Shown here piece after piece: positions 52,584 to 62,841 of a stretch of DNA of 64,000 nucleotides. The notes under the pieces were generated by a model. That model searched no databases. It was not told the DNA's origin and saw only the letters and a program-made list of their open reading frames with translations. The stretch is taken from positions 6,633,894-6,697,893 of the forward strand of contig NZ_JAJOZC010000001.1 in the NCBI RefSeq assembly GCF_023701695.1. Reading direction: 5' to 3'. Made by a program: the position numbers and the translations under genes. Source of the stretch: Streptomyces sp. RKAG290 (GTDB lineage Bacteria; Actinomycetota; Actinomycetes; Streptomycetales; Streptomycetaceae). Within the stretch, counting starts at the first letter, position 1, and every line of letters begins with the position of its first letter.

Positions 52584-52949
52584 TTAAGAGAAGTATCCGC
52601 TGTAGATAAACCGGCCATTGCTGGTACCACCTTCGTCGAGCTTTCCGGTGATTTCGTACCAGATGTTTCCCGCGTCACTGATGCACTCGTAGTACCAATG
52701 TACTGTCCTCCCAGCAGGGAGGTACTGGGTGACGGTGGCTCCTGCGCTGGGGCCCGTGTGGACGGGGGTGCGGGCGTTAGTTACCCCGGCCCTGCCATCG
52801 CCTTTGCAACTGTGTATCGACGAGGACATCTCGCCGACCGAGGTGAAGGTGTGGGCTGGAGCTGCGCTGGCTGAGGGCGCAGTGATGAGGACTGCTGAGG
52901 CAACCATGACTGGCAGGGCGATCGCAGTCCATGCCTTATTTCTCTTCAC
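52584..52949 (-). CDS. small secreted SH3-like protein
   Basis: 121 residues. Signal peptide: KRNK start, hydrophobic core AIALPVMVASAVLI, and cleavage after SASAA near 30. The mature part of about 90 residues resembles bacterial SH3-type modules (VTNARTPVHTGPSAGATVTQYLPAG; WYYECISDAGNIWYEITGKL) with two cysteines that could pair. GTG start with AAGGAA upstream. Base composition is visibly lower in GC than the rest, and the gene sits between two broken transposases, so it was probably acquired. Confidence 0.75.
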   Translation of the reverse strand: MKRNKAWTAIALPVMVASAVLITAPSASAAPAHTFTSVGEMSSSIHSCKGDGRAGVTNARTPVHTGPSAGATVTQYLPAGRTVHWYYECISDAGNIWYEITGKLDEGGTSNGRFIYSGYFS

Positions 52950-53619
52950 GAGAGGTTCCTTACATCTTCCTTGGGAGCGGCACTGGGTGTCAGCGACGCG
53001 GTGCGTTGATCATACAAGCGCGTGTGGCGAGTTGATGGTGCATTACAGATCTTCTAGTTCCACGCCTCCATGGGGTTGGGGGCGGTCACGGTGCCGACTT
53101 GGTCGTGTCGTTTCCACTCAGGTCTGCAAAGTGGTCTCTCATGCCGCGAGGTGCGTGGCCGGGCTGATCGGCGCATTCTCGAGCCGGTGAGCGAGACAAT
53201 CGCGCGACACGAGAGCCGAGTTGAGCGGCAGAGATGCGAGCTATTGAACTGCGGTGACAGGAGAGTTCGCTCGGGCTCATTACCTCCGAACTGCACATGA
53301 GGCCCTGCCCTCATGCGGCAATCATCCCGAGATCACTCGATCCATTGCCTCGTTCGACCCCAAGTCCAGATATCGGTAGGAACCTGTCAGCGACAGTTGA
53401 GGACTGGGACGTGACGGGCGGCATTGAGGCTAGGAGGCCGCCATAGTCGCACCGGGTGCTGCGGATGAGGCCCTGCTGACCGACCATCTCGGACATGAGC
53501 CCGGTGAGCGGCCCGAGGGCGGCTGGGAGAGTTACCGCAGCAGGCACCCGTCCAAAGCGGTCGCCATTGCGGTGCATTTGGGCTTTTCGCCATTGATCGG
53601 TGCAAACCTGGTTAATTCA
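52950..53619. other. 670-base lower-GC stretch without a recognisable gene
   Basis: Open frames here are short on both strands, without ribosome sites or family resemblance. The composition is less GC-rich than the window average. Likely eroded mobile-element DNA linking the IS982 and IS110 remnants. Confidence 0.5.
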
Positions 53620-54240
53620 CTTGGATGTCGTGCGGTGGATCCCTCAGGCTCCGCGCATGGCCGCCCGACTGATCGACGACGCCTTTGCCGCTCTGCACGA
53701 GCCGAGCGTCGTCGTCCCAGGACCGACACCCTGGACACCGTCATTCCCTCGCTGGGAGCCTTCGATGAACCAACGCAGGGCCCAGGAACCCGGATAAACA
53801 CCCCGCTGGATGACCACGCTCTTTCCCAGATCCTGACCTCGATGCCCCGCCGTCGGCGTCAGGACCGCCGCAGTCCTGCCGTCGGCGACGGCACCAACTT
53901 CCCCGGCGCCGCCCACCTCGCCTCCTACGCCGGCGTGGGGACAACGAAGTCGTCGGGAACCTCCATCCACGGCGAACACGCGCCCCGAGGCGGAAACCGG
54001 CAGCTGAAGCGGGCCATGTTCCTGTCCGCCTTCGCCTGCATGAACGCCGATCCCGCCTCCCGGACCTACTACGACAAGCAGCGCGCCCGCGGAAAGACCC
54101 ACACTCAAGCCCTCCTCCGCCTCGCCCGCCAACGCATCAGTGTCCTGTTCGCCATGCTCCGCGACGGAACCCTCTACGAGCCCCCGAACGCCCGCCGTCA
54201 GCTTCGCCGCATGAACGAGACCAACACCCACGAAACCGGC
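53620..54240 (+). pseudogene. IS110-type transposase remnant
   Basis: The C-terminal half of an IS110-family (DEDD) transposase. APRMAARLIDDAFAALHE lies in one frame, TDTLDTVIPSLGA and LSQILTSMP in another, then AAHLASYAGV, SSGTSIHGEHAPRGGNRQLK and RARGKTHTQALLRLARQRI. At least three frame changes (near 53720, 53845 and 53870) and no N-terminal catalytic domain. Not functional. Confidence 0.8.
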
Positions 54241-54411
54241 AGCGCGGGATTGACGAACGACATAGAGGCCCCCGCGCGTGGGGGCATCACCTCTAGCGCG
54301 CGGAGAGCCGCAGTGGAGGGTTGGAATGCCGCCTCTGCCACTCGCTGAGCACTCGTTCTTCCATAGAATGGACCGGGTGGGTGCCGGGGCTCTTGCGTGT
54401 GTGGCGGTGCG

Positions 54412-54819
54412 CTAATCTAGGGAACCGATCTCTATCGCGGGGCAGCGGTCCATGACCATGTCGAGCCCGGCGGCCCGGGTGCGCTCGTACGCCTTCTCGT
54501 CGCTCACCCCGAGCTGGAACCAGACCGCCGAGGCGCCGATCGCGACCGCCTCGTCGGCCACCGCCCCGGCCAGTTCGCTGTTGACGAAGACGTCCACCAC
54601 GTCGACCGGGAACGGGATGTCGGCCAGTGAGGCGTACCCGTCCTCGCCGTGCACCCGCTCGGCCTTGGGGTGCACCGGGACCACCCGCTTGCCGAAGCGC
54701 TGAAGCACCTCCGCCACCCCATAGGCCGCGCGTGAGCGGTTGTTGGAGAGCCCCACCACCGCCCAGGTGTCGCCGGTGTCTGCCAGAATCCTGCGGATCG
54801 TCTCCGTGTCTGCGTACAT
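54412..54819 (-). CDS. CoA-binding domain protein
   Basis: 135 residues with the Rossmann-like CoA-binding fold of the YccU type. WAVVGLSNNRSRAAYGVAEVLQRFGKRVVPVHP (about 18-50) is the nucleotide loop and strand 2; DVVDVFVNSELAGAVADEA and AIGASAVWFQLGVSDEKAY follow; Cys in DRCPAIEI near the C terminus. ATG at 54819. Divergent from the YigZ gene across 59 bases. Function of the family is unclear. Confidence 0.88.
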   Translation of the reverse strand: MYADTETIRRILADTGDTWAVVGLSNNRSRAAYGVAEVLQRFGKRVVPVHPKAERVHGEDGYASLADIPFPVDVVDVFVNSELAGAVADEAVAIGASAVWFQLGVSDEKAYERTRAAGLDMVMDRCPAIEIGSLD

Positions 54820-54878
54820 GATCCGCACAACGGGCGGCCGCCCCGGACCATTCCCGCACCTGCGCATAGGCTTGCCGG

Positions 54879-55505
54879 ATGCAGGAGCAGTACCGGACAG
54901 TCGCCCGAGCGGGCGTGCACGAGACCGAGATCAACCGGTCACGCTTCATCTGCGCGCTCGCGCCCGCCGCCACCGAGCAGGAGGCGCAGGAGTTCGTCGC
55001 AGGCATCCGCAGGGAACACCCGGCCGCCAGCCACAACTGCTTCGCGTACGTGATCGGCGCCGACGCCTCCGTACAGAAGGCCAGTGACGACGGCGAGCCG
55101 GGAGGCACCGCCGGAGTCCCCATGCTGCAGATGCTGACACGACGCGAGATGCGCTACGTGGTCGCCGTCGTCACCCGCTACTACGGCGGGGTGAAGCTCG
55201 GTGCGGGCGGGCTGATCCGGGCCTACGGAGGAGCGGTGGGCGAGGCCCTCGACACACTCGGCACCCTCACCCGGCAGCGGTTCCGGCTCGCCGTCGTCAC
55301 CGTCGGGCATCAGCGGGCGGGCAGGCTGGAGAACGAGCTGCGGGCCACCGGACGGACGGTGCGCGAGGTCCGGTACGCGGAGGCGGTCACCATCGAGATC
55401 GGCCTGCCGGAGGCGGAGATCGAGGAATTCCGGCGCTGGCTAGCCGACGCGACAGCGGGCGAGGCGGAACTGGAGCTGGGTGGCGAGGCGTACGGGGACG
55501 TCTGA
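54879..55505 (+). CDS. YigZ/IMPACT-family protein
   Basis: 208 residues, two domains. The N-terminal UPF0029 domain has SRFICALAPAATEQEAQEFV and the signature DDGEPGGTAGVPMLQML; TRYYGGVKLGAGGLIRAYGGAV is diagnostic. The C-terminal domain (DUF1949-type) is ferredoxin-like. Eukaryotic IMPACT regulates Gcn2; the bacterial function is unknown, perhaps nucleotide or translation related. ATG at 54879. Confidence 0.93.
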   Translation: MQEQYRTVARAGVHETEINRSRFICALAPAATEQEAQEFVAGIRREHPAASHNCFAYVIGADASVQKASDDGEPGGTAGVPMLQMLTRREMRYVVAVVTRYYGGVKLGAGGLIRAYGGAVGEALDTLGTLTRQRFRLAVVTVGHQRAGRLENELRATGRTVREVRYAEAVTIEIGLPEAEIEEFRRWLADATAGEAELELGGEAYGDV

Positions 55506-55743
55506 GACCGGGGCGGTGGGGCAAACAGGAACGTGCCTCCGAGCGCCTCGGGACCCGGGTCGATCTTCTGGGATGAGGCTCCGGGGGCGCCGTCGGGGGT
55601 GGGACACTGTGCCGCGTGAGGGAACAGGGGCAGGGCGTCGCAACTGTGGGGGAAGGCGTCAGCGGGGACCCGGGCCCCGCCGGTGCACAGCCCGTGCGGG
55701 CCCAGCGGCGGAGGAAGCGAAACATGCAGGTCGGAGCCGGGTC

Positions 55744-56910
55744 TTGAGGATTTTGCACACGTCGGACTGGCACCTCGGGCGGTCGTTCCACCGGGTATCC
55801 CTGCTGGAGGCGCAGGCCGCCTACCTCGACCATCTGGTGGCGACGGTCCGCGAGCACGAGGTCGATGTCGTGCTCGTGGCGGGTGATGTGTACGACAGGG
55901 CGGTGCCGCCGCTCTCCGCCGTGCAGCTCTTCGACGACGCGCTGCACCGGCTCGCCGCGGCGGGCGTACCCACAGTGATGATCTCCGGGAACCACGACTC
56001 GGCCCGCCGGCTGGGTGTCGGCGCGGGACTCATCGGGCGTGCGGGCATCCACCTGCGCACCGATCCCGCACACTGCGCCACTCCGGTCGTGCTCAGCGAC
56101 GCGCACGGTGACGTGGCGTTCTACGGACTCCCGTATCTGGAACCCGCCCTCGTCAAGGACGTGTTCAAGGCGGAACGGGCCGGGCACGAGGCCGTGCTGA
56201 CCGCCGCCATGGACCGGGTCCGCGCCGACCTCGCACAGCGGGCGGACGCCACCCGGTCCGTCGTCCTCGCCCACGCCTTCGTCGCGGGGGGCGAGCCGAG
56301 CGAGAGCGAACGCGACATCACCGTCGGCGGGGTGGCCGCGGTCCCCGCCGGGGTCTTCGACGGTGTCGACTACGTGGCCCTGGGACACCTGCACGGCTGC
56401 CAGACCGTCGCCGAGCGCGTCCGGTACTCCGGATCCCCGCTCGCGTACTCCTTCTCCGAGGCCGACCACCGCAAGACGATGTGGCTGATCGACCTGGACG
56501 CCTCGGGTGCGATCGCCGCGGGGCGGATCGACTGTCCGGTGCCCCGCCCGCTCGCCAGACTCCGCGGCCGTCTCGACGCGCTGCTCGACGACCCGGCCCT
56601 GGACCGGCACGAGAACTCCTGGGTGGAGGCCACCCTCACCGACCCGGTACGCCCCGCGGACCCGATGGCGCGCCTAGCCGAGCGCTTCCCCCACACCCTC
56701 AGCCTCGCCTTCGAACCGGACCGGGCACCCGAGGACCCGCACACCTCCTACGCCCAGCGGCTGCGGGGGCGCGACGACCAGAGCATCGCGGAGGACTTCG
56801 TGGCACACGTCCGCGGCGGGTACGGAACCGACGAATCCGAGCGGACGGTGCTGCGCAGCGCCTTCGACCACGTACGGGTCAACGACAGCGTGCACGAGGT
56901 GAACCGGTGA
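55744..56910 (+). CDS. sbcD: exonuclease SbcCD, nuclease subunit D
   Basis: 388-residue metal-dependent phosphoesterase that with SbcC cleaves DNA hairpins and blocked ends. Motifs in order: DWH at 8-10, GDVYD at 48-52, GNHD at 82-85, and GHLHG further on. TTG at 55744 is chosen from the homologous start (RILHTSDWHLG) and from GGAG 7 bases upstream; the frame is open further upstream without such a site. Its stop overlaps the sbcC GTG by GTGA, so the subunits are translationally coupled. Confidence 0.93.
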   Translation: MRILHTSDWHLGRSFHRVSLLEAQAAYLDHLVATVREHEVDVVLVAGDVYDRAVPPLSAVQLFDDALHRLAAAGVPTVMISGNHDSARRLGVGAGLIGRAGIHLRTDPAHCATPVVLSDAHGDVAFYGLPYLEPALVKDVFKAERAGHEAVLTAAMDRVRADLAQRADATRSVVLAHAFVAGGEPSESERDITVGGVAAVPAGVFDGVDYVALGHLHGCQTVAERVRYSGSPLAYSFSEADHRKTMWLIDLDASGAIAAGRIDCPVPRPLARLRGRLDALLDDPALDRHENSWVEATLTDPVRPADPMARLAERFPHTLSLAFEPDRAPEDPHTSYAQRLRGRDDQSIAEDFVAHVRGGYGTDESERTVLRSAFDHVRVNDSVHEVNR

Positions 56911-59900
56911 GGCTCCACAAGCTCGGCATCACCGCCTTCGGGCCGTTCGGCGCCACCCAGGAGATCGACTTCGACGCGCTCTCCGCAGCCGGGATCTTCC
57001 TGCTGCACGGACCGACCGGCGCCGGTAAGACCTCGGTCCTGGACGCCGTCTGCTACGGCCTGTACGGCGCAGTGCCCGGTGCCCGGCAGAGCCCGGGAAC
57101 CTCGCTGCGCAGCGACCATGCCGCGGCCGGCCTCCCGACCGAGGTACGGCTCGAAGTCACCGCGGGCGGACGCCGGCTGGAGATCACCCGGCGGCCCGCC
57201 CAGCCCCGCCCCAAGAAGAAGGGCGACGGCTACACCACGGAGAAGGCGCAGAGCTGGCTGCGGGAGCACCACCCGGATCAGGGGTGGCGGGCGCTGAGCC
57301 GCTCGCACCAGGAGATCGGCGAGGAGATCACCCAGCTCATCGGAATGAGCCGGGACCAGTTCTGCCAGGTGGTGCTCCTGCCCCAGGGCGATTTCGCGCG
57401 CTTCCTGCGCGCCGACGCCGAGGCACGCGGCAAACTGCTCGGCAGGCTCTTCGACACCCGCCGCTTCGCTGCCGTCGAGGAACGCCTCGCCGAGCTGCGG
57501 AGGGCCGCCGAGGCGCAGGTCAGGGCCGGGGACGAACAGATCCTCGCCGTCGCCCAGCGGATCGCCCAGGCGGCCGGCCCCGCCGCGCGCGAGTGCCCGC
57601 TGCCGACGGCCCAGCCGGGTGAACCCGGTCTCGCGGACGCCGTACTGGTCTGGGCCGCGACGGCGCGCAGCAGCGCCCGGGAGCGGCTCGACATCGCAGA
57701 CTCGGTACGCTCCGCGGCCGAGGGCCGGCAGGCGGCGGCTCGCGTGGCGCTGGACGCCGAACGCGAACTGGCCGGGCTCCAGCAGCGGTACGAGGAGACA
57801 CAGCGGCGTGCCACCGCCGTGGAAGCCGGCCGTCATGAGCACGAAGAGGCGCAGCAGCAGCTGAAGCGGGCCCGAAAGGCGGATCTCGTCGCCCCCGCGC
57901 TGGAGCTTCGCGACGAGGCCGGGCGGGCGTATCAGCGGGCGAGCACGGCCCGGGACCGCTCCCGGGCGGGGCTGCCCAGCGGCCTCGCCGACGCGGGCGC
58001 CGAACAGCTGACGGCGCTGGAACGCAGACTCCGCGAGGAGCTCGGCGGGCTGGACGCCGCGCGCCGGGCCGAGCGCCGCAGCTCCGAGATCGACAGCGAA
58101 CGGGCCGCGCTGCAGCGGCAGGCCCGGGCGGACGACGAACTGGTCCGGGACGCGGAGAGCTGGCTGGCCGGCTGGGACGCCACCCGGCACCGGCTGCAGA
58201 CCCGCATCGAGGAGGCCCAGGAGGCGGCGACCCGCGCCGAACTGCTGGCCGGCCGGCTGGAGCCGGCCCGACGACGGCTGGACGCGGCCCGGCGCCGGGA
58301 CGCGCTGGCGGCGCAGGCCTCGGACGCCGAGGGCCGCCTCGGTGCGGCCCGCGAGCAGGCGCTTGGCACCCGCGAGACCTGGCTCGACCTGCGTGAACGA
58401 CGGCTCCGCGATATCGCGGCCGAGCTCGCACGGGAACTGGTCGAGGGCGAGGCCTGCACGGTCTGCGGTTCGGCCGACCACCCGGAGCCGGCCCGCGCCG
58501 GCGACGGACATGTCGACCAGGCGACGGAGGAGGCCGCCGAGGCCGCCCACCGGCGTGCGGAGCAGGCGCGCACCGAGGCGGAACACGCTCTCGGAGCCGT
58601 ACGCGAGCGGTACGCCGCGGCTCGTGCCGAAGCCGTCGAGACCGCAGGCGGCGCAGCCGGTCCGGCCGGGGACGGAGAAGCCGGGGAGGCGGCGGGTGAG
58701 CAGGACCGGGCGGCCGATCCGGCCGTTGCCGCGCTGGCCGCGCTCGTGGACGCGCTGACCAGGGAGCACACCGAGGCGTACCGGACCGCCACCGGAACGC
58801 ATGCGGCGCGCGAGGCCCTCGCGGCCGCCGAACGCGAGCAGGAGCAGCGCGCCGAGGGCCGCAGGCAGGCCGAACAGCGCGCCGCCGCCCGTACGTCCAG
58901 GCGCGAAGGCCTCGACGGGGAACAGGCGGCACTGGAAGAGGTGCTGGCGCAGGCCCGTGGGGAGTCGGCCGGCGTCAGTGAGCAGGCAGCCCTCCTGCAG
59001 CGCAGGGTCGAGCTGCTCGTCGAGGCGGCCGGCACCGTGCGCGACGAGGAGAGCGCGGCGGCGCGGCTCAAGGAGGCCGACGACCGGCTGGCGGACGCGG
59101 CGTTCCGGGCAGGTTTCGAAACCCCGCAGGCCGCCGCCGGGACCCTGCTCCCCGACTCCCGGCAGCGTGCGCTCCAGCACCGGATCGACGCTTGGCAGGC
59201 CGAGGCCGCGGCGGTGGCCGACCGGCTCGCCGAGACGGCTGCCCGCGCCGCCGGCGGGCGCCCCCCGGCCGACCCGGACACCGCGCAGCGGGTGTACGAC
59301 ACCGCGGAGCGGCTGCTGCGGGATGCCGCGAGCTCGGTGGCGGCGGCCCGGGAACGCTGCACCGAACTCGGCCGGTTGTCCCGGCGCGCGACGGACGAGG
59401 TGCGTGGCCTTGGACCGGTGCGCGAGGAGTACGAGCGGATCGCACGGCTCGCCGGCCTCACCGCCGGCACCTCGGCCGACAACGAACGCAAGATGCGGCT
59501 GGAGTCCTACGTCCTGGCGGCCCGGCTGGAACAGGTGGCGGCGGCCGCCACCGCCCGGCTGCAGCGCATGTCATCCGGCCGCTACACGCTGGTCCACTCC
59601 GATGCCCGTACCGGAGGCCGCAGGGCGGGGCTCGGCCTGCACGTCATCGACGCCTGGACCGGCCGGGAACGCGACACGGCCACGCTCTCCGGCGGCGAGA
59701 CGTTCTTCGCCTCGCTCGCCCTGGCACTCGGCCTCGCCGACGTGGTCACCGACGAGGCCGGCGGCGTACGCCTGGACACCCTCTTCATCGACGAGGGCTT
59801 CGGAAGCCTGGACGACCAGACTCTCGACGAGGTCCTCGACGTGCTCGACTCGCTGCGGGAGCGGGACCGCAGCGTGGGCATCGTCAGCCACGTCGCCGAT

Positions 59901-59993
59901 CTGCGCCGCCGTATCCCGGCCCAGCTCGAAGTGGTGAAGGAACGGCACGGCTCCGCCGTGCGGCACCGGGCCACTGACGGGATCAGCGGCTGA
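56907..59993 (+). CDS. sbcC: exonuclease SbcCD, ATPase subunit C
   Basis: 1028-residue SMC-like ATPase, partner of SbcD in double-strand break processing. Walker A GPTGAGKTS at 35-43. Two long coiled-coil arms (about 200-510 and 530-870), rich in Ala, Arg, Glu. Zinc hook CTVC at about 517-520, which joins two molecules. C-terminal signature and Walker B: LSGGETFFASLALALG, then LFIDEGFGSLD near 958-968. GTG overlaps the sbcD stop. Its 3' end overlaps the convergent lrp gene by 11 bases. Confidence 0.94.
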   Translation: MRLHKLGITAFGPFGATQEIDFDALSAAGIFLLHGPTGAGKTSVLDAVCYGLYGAVPGARQSPGTSLRSDHAAAGLPTEVRLEVTAGGRRLEITRRPAQPRPKKKGDGYTTEKAQSWLREHHPDQGWRALSRSHQEIGEEITQLIGMSRDQFCQVVLLPQGDFARFLRADAEARGKLLGRLFDTRRFAAVEERLAELRRAAEAQVRAGDEQILAVAQRIAQAAGPAARECPLPTAQPGEPGLADAVLVWAATARSSARERLDIADSVRSAAEGRQAAARVALDAERELAGLQQRYEETQRRATAVEAGRHEHEEAQQQLKRARKADLVAPALELRDEAGRAYQRASTARDRSRAGLPSGLADAGAEQLTALERRLREELGGLDAARRAERRSSEIDSERAALQRQARADDELVRDAESWLAGWDATRHRLQTRIEEAQEAATRAELLAGRLEPARRRLDAARRRDALAAQASDAEGRLGAAREQALGTRETWLDLRERRLRDIAAELARELVEGEACTVCGSADHPEPARAGDGHVDQATEEAAEAAHRRAEQARTEAEHALGAVRERYAAARAEAVETAGGAAGPAGDGEAGEAAGEQDRAADPAVAALAALVDALTREHTEAYRTATGTHAAREALAAAEREQEQRAEGRRQAEQRAAARTSRREGLDGEQAALEEVLAQARGESAGVSEQAALLQRRVELLVEAAGTVRDEESAAARLKEADDRLADAAFRAGFETPQAAAGTLLPDSRQRALQHRIDAWQAEAAAVADRLAETAARAAGGRPPADPDTAQRVYDTAERLLRDAASSVAAARERCTELGRLSRRATDEVRGLGPVREEYERIARLAGLTAGTSADNERKMRLESYVLAARLEQVAAAATARLQRMSSGRYTLVHSDARTGGRRAGLGLHVIDAWTGRERDTATLSGGETFFASLALALGLADVVTDEAGGVRLDTLFIDEGFGSLDDQTLDEVLDVLDSLRERDRSVGIVSHVADLRRRIPAQLEVVKERHGSAVRHRATDGISG

Positions 59994-60429
59994 CCGCCCG
60001 CCGCGGCAGCGGCGAGGAGTAGACGACGCTCGTGGTGACGGAGCCGAGGGCGCCGATCTTCCCGGAGACTGCCTCCAGATGGCTCATGGAGCGGGCCGTC
60101 ACCTTCAGCACGAAGCAGTCGTCGCCGGTGACGTGGTGGGCCTCCAGGATCTCCGGCGTGGTGTCGAGGAGGTCGTGGAACGGCTTGTAGTTGCCGTTCG
60201 GATAGCGCAGCCGGACGAAGGCGAGAATCGGCAGACCGAGCCGCTCCGGGTCGACCACCGCCGCGTACCCGCTGATGATCCCGGCCTCTTCCAGCCTGCG
60301 CACCCGCTCCGTCACCGCGCTCGACGACATGGCCACCGCCCGCGCGAGTTCGGCGAAGGTGGCGCGGCCCTCGCGCTGCAGGACATCGAGGATGCGCCAG
60401 TCGGTGGCATCCGGGGAATAGTCGGTCAT
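59983..60429 (-). CDS. Lrp/AsnC-family transcriptional regulator
   Basis: 148 residues. Helix-turn-helix at about 10-50 (WRILDVLQREGRATFAELARAVAMSSSAVTERVRRLEEAG), then the RAM effector domain from about 65 (FVRLRYPNGNYKPFHDLL; AHHVTGDDCFVLKVTARS). Binds DNA as dimers/octamers, probably responds to an amino acid. ATG 60429. It is divergent from the rhodanese gene, a pairing common in streptomycetes, and likely its regulator. Confidence 0.92.
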   Translation of the reverse strand: MTDYSPDATDWRILDVLQREGRATFAELARAVAMSSSAVTERVRRLEEAGIISGYAAVVDPERLGLPILAFVRLRYPNGNYKPFHDLLDTTPEILEAHHVTGDDCFVLKVTARSMSHLEAVSGKIGALGSVTTSVVYSSPLPRRAVSR

Positions 60430-60521
60430 GTGCAGAGAGAACAGGGAAATGCCCGGCGGATCAACCCACCTCCCGGGGATCTCTCCTTCCGGCGGGGCGG
60501 TGCCGGTCATAGATTCTGACC

Positions 60522-61010
60522 ATGACTTCGCAGCCCGCCGTCCTCGCGGCCAACCCCGTCCTTCGCGTTCCGCCCGCCGCTCCGGCAGCGGCGGCCGCCT
60601 ACTTCGGGGCCTCGCTCGCCTTCCACGCCGATGTCTCCGACGTCGCCGCCGCGCTGGCGGCCGACGGCGACCCCGGCTTCGTGCTCCTCGACTCCCGCTC
60701 CACCGCGTCCTGGGACCAGGGGCACATTCCCGGTGCGGTGCACCTGCCGACGGCGCTGATCGCCGAACAGGCGCCGGGACTGCTCGACCCGGCGGTACCG
60801 GTCGTCACGTACTGCTGGGGGCCCGGCTGCAACGGCGCCGCCCGTGCCGCCCTGGCCCTCGCCGAACTGGGCTACCGGGTCAAGGAGATGCTCGGCGGCT
60901 TCGAGTACTGGGCGCGCGAGGGCTTCGCGTTCGAGACCTGGCAGGGGGCCGAGCGGCGCGACGCCGACCCGCTCGCCGCACCGGCCGGCGCAGACGACTG
61001 CGGCTGCTGA
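60522..61010 (+). CDS. rhodanese-like sulfurtransferase
   Basis: 162 residues, single rhodanese domain. LLDSRSTASWDQGHIPGAVHLPT (about 55-77) and the active-site loop YCWGPGCNGAARAAL near 98-112. The cysteine that would carry the persulfide is in this loop (CWGPGCNG). Cytoplasmic. The C-terminal GADDCGC is unusual and may bind metal. ATG 60522. Divergent from an Lrp regulator. Confidence 0.9.
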   Translation: MTSQPAVLAANPVLRVPPAAPAAAAAYFGASLAFHADVSDVAAALAADGDPGFVLLDSRSTASWDQGHIPGAVHLPTALIAEQAPGLLDPAVPVVTYCWGPGCNGAARAALALAELGYRVKEMLGGFEYWAREGFAFETWQGAERRDADPLAAPAGADDCGC

Positions 61011-61118
61011 CCGCAGGGTGGTGGCCCGGGTCGACCGGAACGCGGAGGGAACGCCCGGCGGCATCGGACTCCGCGGCGGCCGGGCCCGGGGAGGATCCGG
61101 GCCCGGCCGCCAGTACGC

Positions 61119-62803
61119 TCAGAGCTTCGACAGCTCGTCGACCAGGTCGTCCAGACCCAGCGGCCCCTGCGACAGGGCTGCCATGTGCCAGGACTTGAGG
61201 TCGAAGGAGTCCCCGTGCGCGGCGCGGGCGTTCTCCCGGCCGAGCAGCCAGGCGCGTTCGCCCAGCTTGTAGCCGATGGCCTGCCCGGGCATCGAGAGGT
61301 AGCGGGTCAGTTCGCTCTCCACGAAGTCGGCGGGGCGGCCGCTGTGGTTGCCGAAGAACTCCTGCGCCAGCGCGGGCGTCCACCGCTCACCGGGGTGGAA
61401 GGGTGAGTCGGCCGGGATGTCCAGCTCCAGGTGCATGCCGATGTCCACGATCACCCGGCAGGCGCGCATCATCTGCGCGTCCAGGTACCCCAGCCGGCGC
61501 TCGGCGTCCGGGAGGAAGCCCAGCTCGTCCATCAGCCGCTCCGCGTAGAGCGCCCAGCCCTCGGCGTTGGCACTGACGATGCCGATGGAGGCCTGGTAGC
61601 GCGAGAGGCTGTCGGCGACGTGCGCCCACTGGGCGAGCTGCAGGTGGTGGCCCGGCACACCCTCGTGGTACCAGGTGGAAACCAGGTCGTACACCGGGAA
61701 GCGGGTCTCACCCATCGTCGGCAGCCAGGTCCGGCCGGGACGCGAGAAGTCCTCGGAGGGTCCGGTGTAGTACGGGGCCGCGGCGCCGCCGGGCGGGGCG
61801 ATCCGGGACTCCACCTTGCGGACCCGCTCGGCGAGTTCGAAGTGGGTACCGTCCAGGGCCTCGATCGCCTCGTCCATCAGGCCCTGCAGCCACGCCTGGA
61901 CCTCGTCGACCCCCTCGATGTGCTTGCCGTGGGTGTCGAGATGGGCCAGCGCCTCCCAGGGCCGGCGCCCGGCAGCACCTTCTCGGCCTCGGTCCGCATC
62001 TCGGTGAGCAGCCGGTGGTACTCCGACCAGCCGTACGCGTAGGCCTCGTCGAGGTCCAGGTCGGTGCCGTTGAAGTAGCGCGACCAGCGGGCGTAGCGCT
62101 CGCGGCCCACCGTGTCCGGCGCGCCCTCGATCGCGGGGGCGTACACGTCACGCATCCACTGCCTCAGCTCGTCCAGCGCCTGCGTGGCCTGCCGGGCGGC
62201 GTCGTCGAGCGCGGTGCGCAGCGAGGCCGGGCCCGCGGCGGCGAAGTCCTGGAAGAACCCCTTCGTACCGTCCCCGACCCACTCGTCGAGCTGGCCGATG
62301 ACGGTGGCCGTGGCGCGCGGACCGCCGTACAGCTTCCGCTCCAGACCGAGCGCGAGCGATTCGCGGTAGCCGGCGAGCGCGGCCGGAACCGCGCGGAGCC
62401 GTTCGACCACAGCCGCCCAGTCCTCGTCCGTCTCGGTGGGCGTCACCGTGAAGACCTCACGGATGGAGTGCACGGGCGAGTGCAGGTTGGAGACGGCACA
62501 CAGCGCCTCGTCGGCCTCGTGGACAGCGAGTTCGGCCGTCAGCCGCTCGCGCAGGAGACGTCCGCAGCGGCGCTCGGCGTCATCGGCCGCGCCGGGCAGC
62601 TGTTCCGCGAGGTCGAGCTGCGCGAGAGTGGCGCGGGCGAGCTCGGCCAGGGCCTCCTGGCCCGCGGGGGAGAAGTCGGGAAGGCTGCGGGAGCTTTCCG
62701 CGACGCCCAGAAAGGTCCCGGAGATCGGGTCGAGTTCGATGAATGCGTCGACATAGGCGTCGGCGATCTGGCGGGGCAGCGCGGTGCTCGGAGAGTCTGA
62801 CAT
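61119..62803 (-). pseudogene. DUF885 zinc-peptidase-like protein, one-base frameshift
   Basis: A 561-residue protein of the DUF885 family, predicted zinc carboxypeptidase-like. The first part (from ATG 62803) has RQIADAYVDAFIELDPISGTF and RWSRYFNGTDLDLDEAYAYG. At 61958-61963, GGGCC on the plus strand lacks a base, giving a wrong tail; the native text in the other frame would continue as PWEALAHLDTHGKHIEGVDE. The second part is intact and contains the metal motif TWYHEGVPGHHLQ. Adding one base restores the full family length. Confidence 0.85.
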
Positions 62804-62841
62804 GTGGACATCTTCGTACGGAGAGTGGCGCCCCGTCACCC

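Noticed and set aside
53054..53314. Short overlapping frames on both strands in the lower-GC island
   Set aside because: No ribosome sites, no family match, and mutual overlap; treated as eroded mobile-element DNA.
56748..59180. 810-codon minus-strand frame opposite sbcC
   Set aside because: Coil-encoding GC-rich DNA leaves the opposite strand open; no domain is recognisable.
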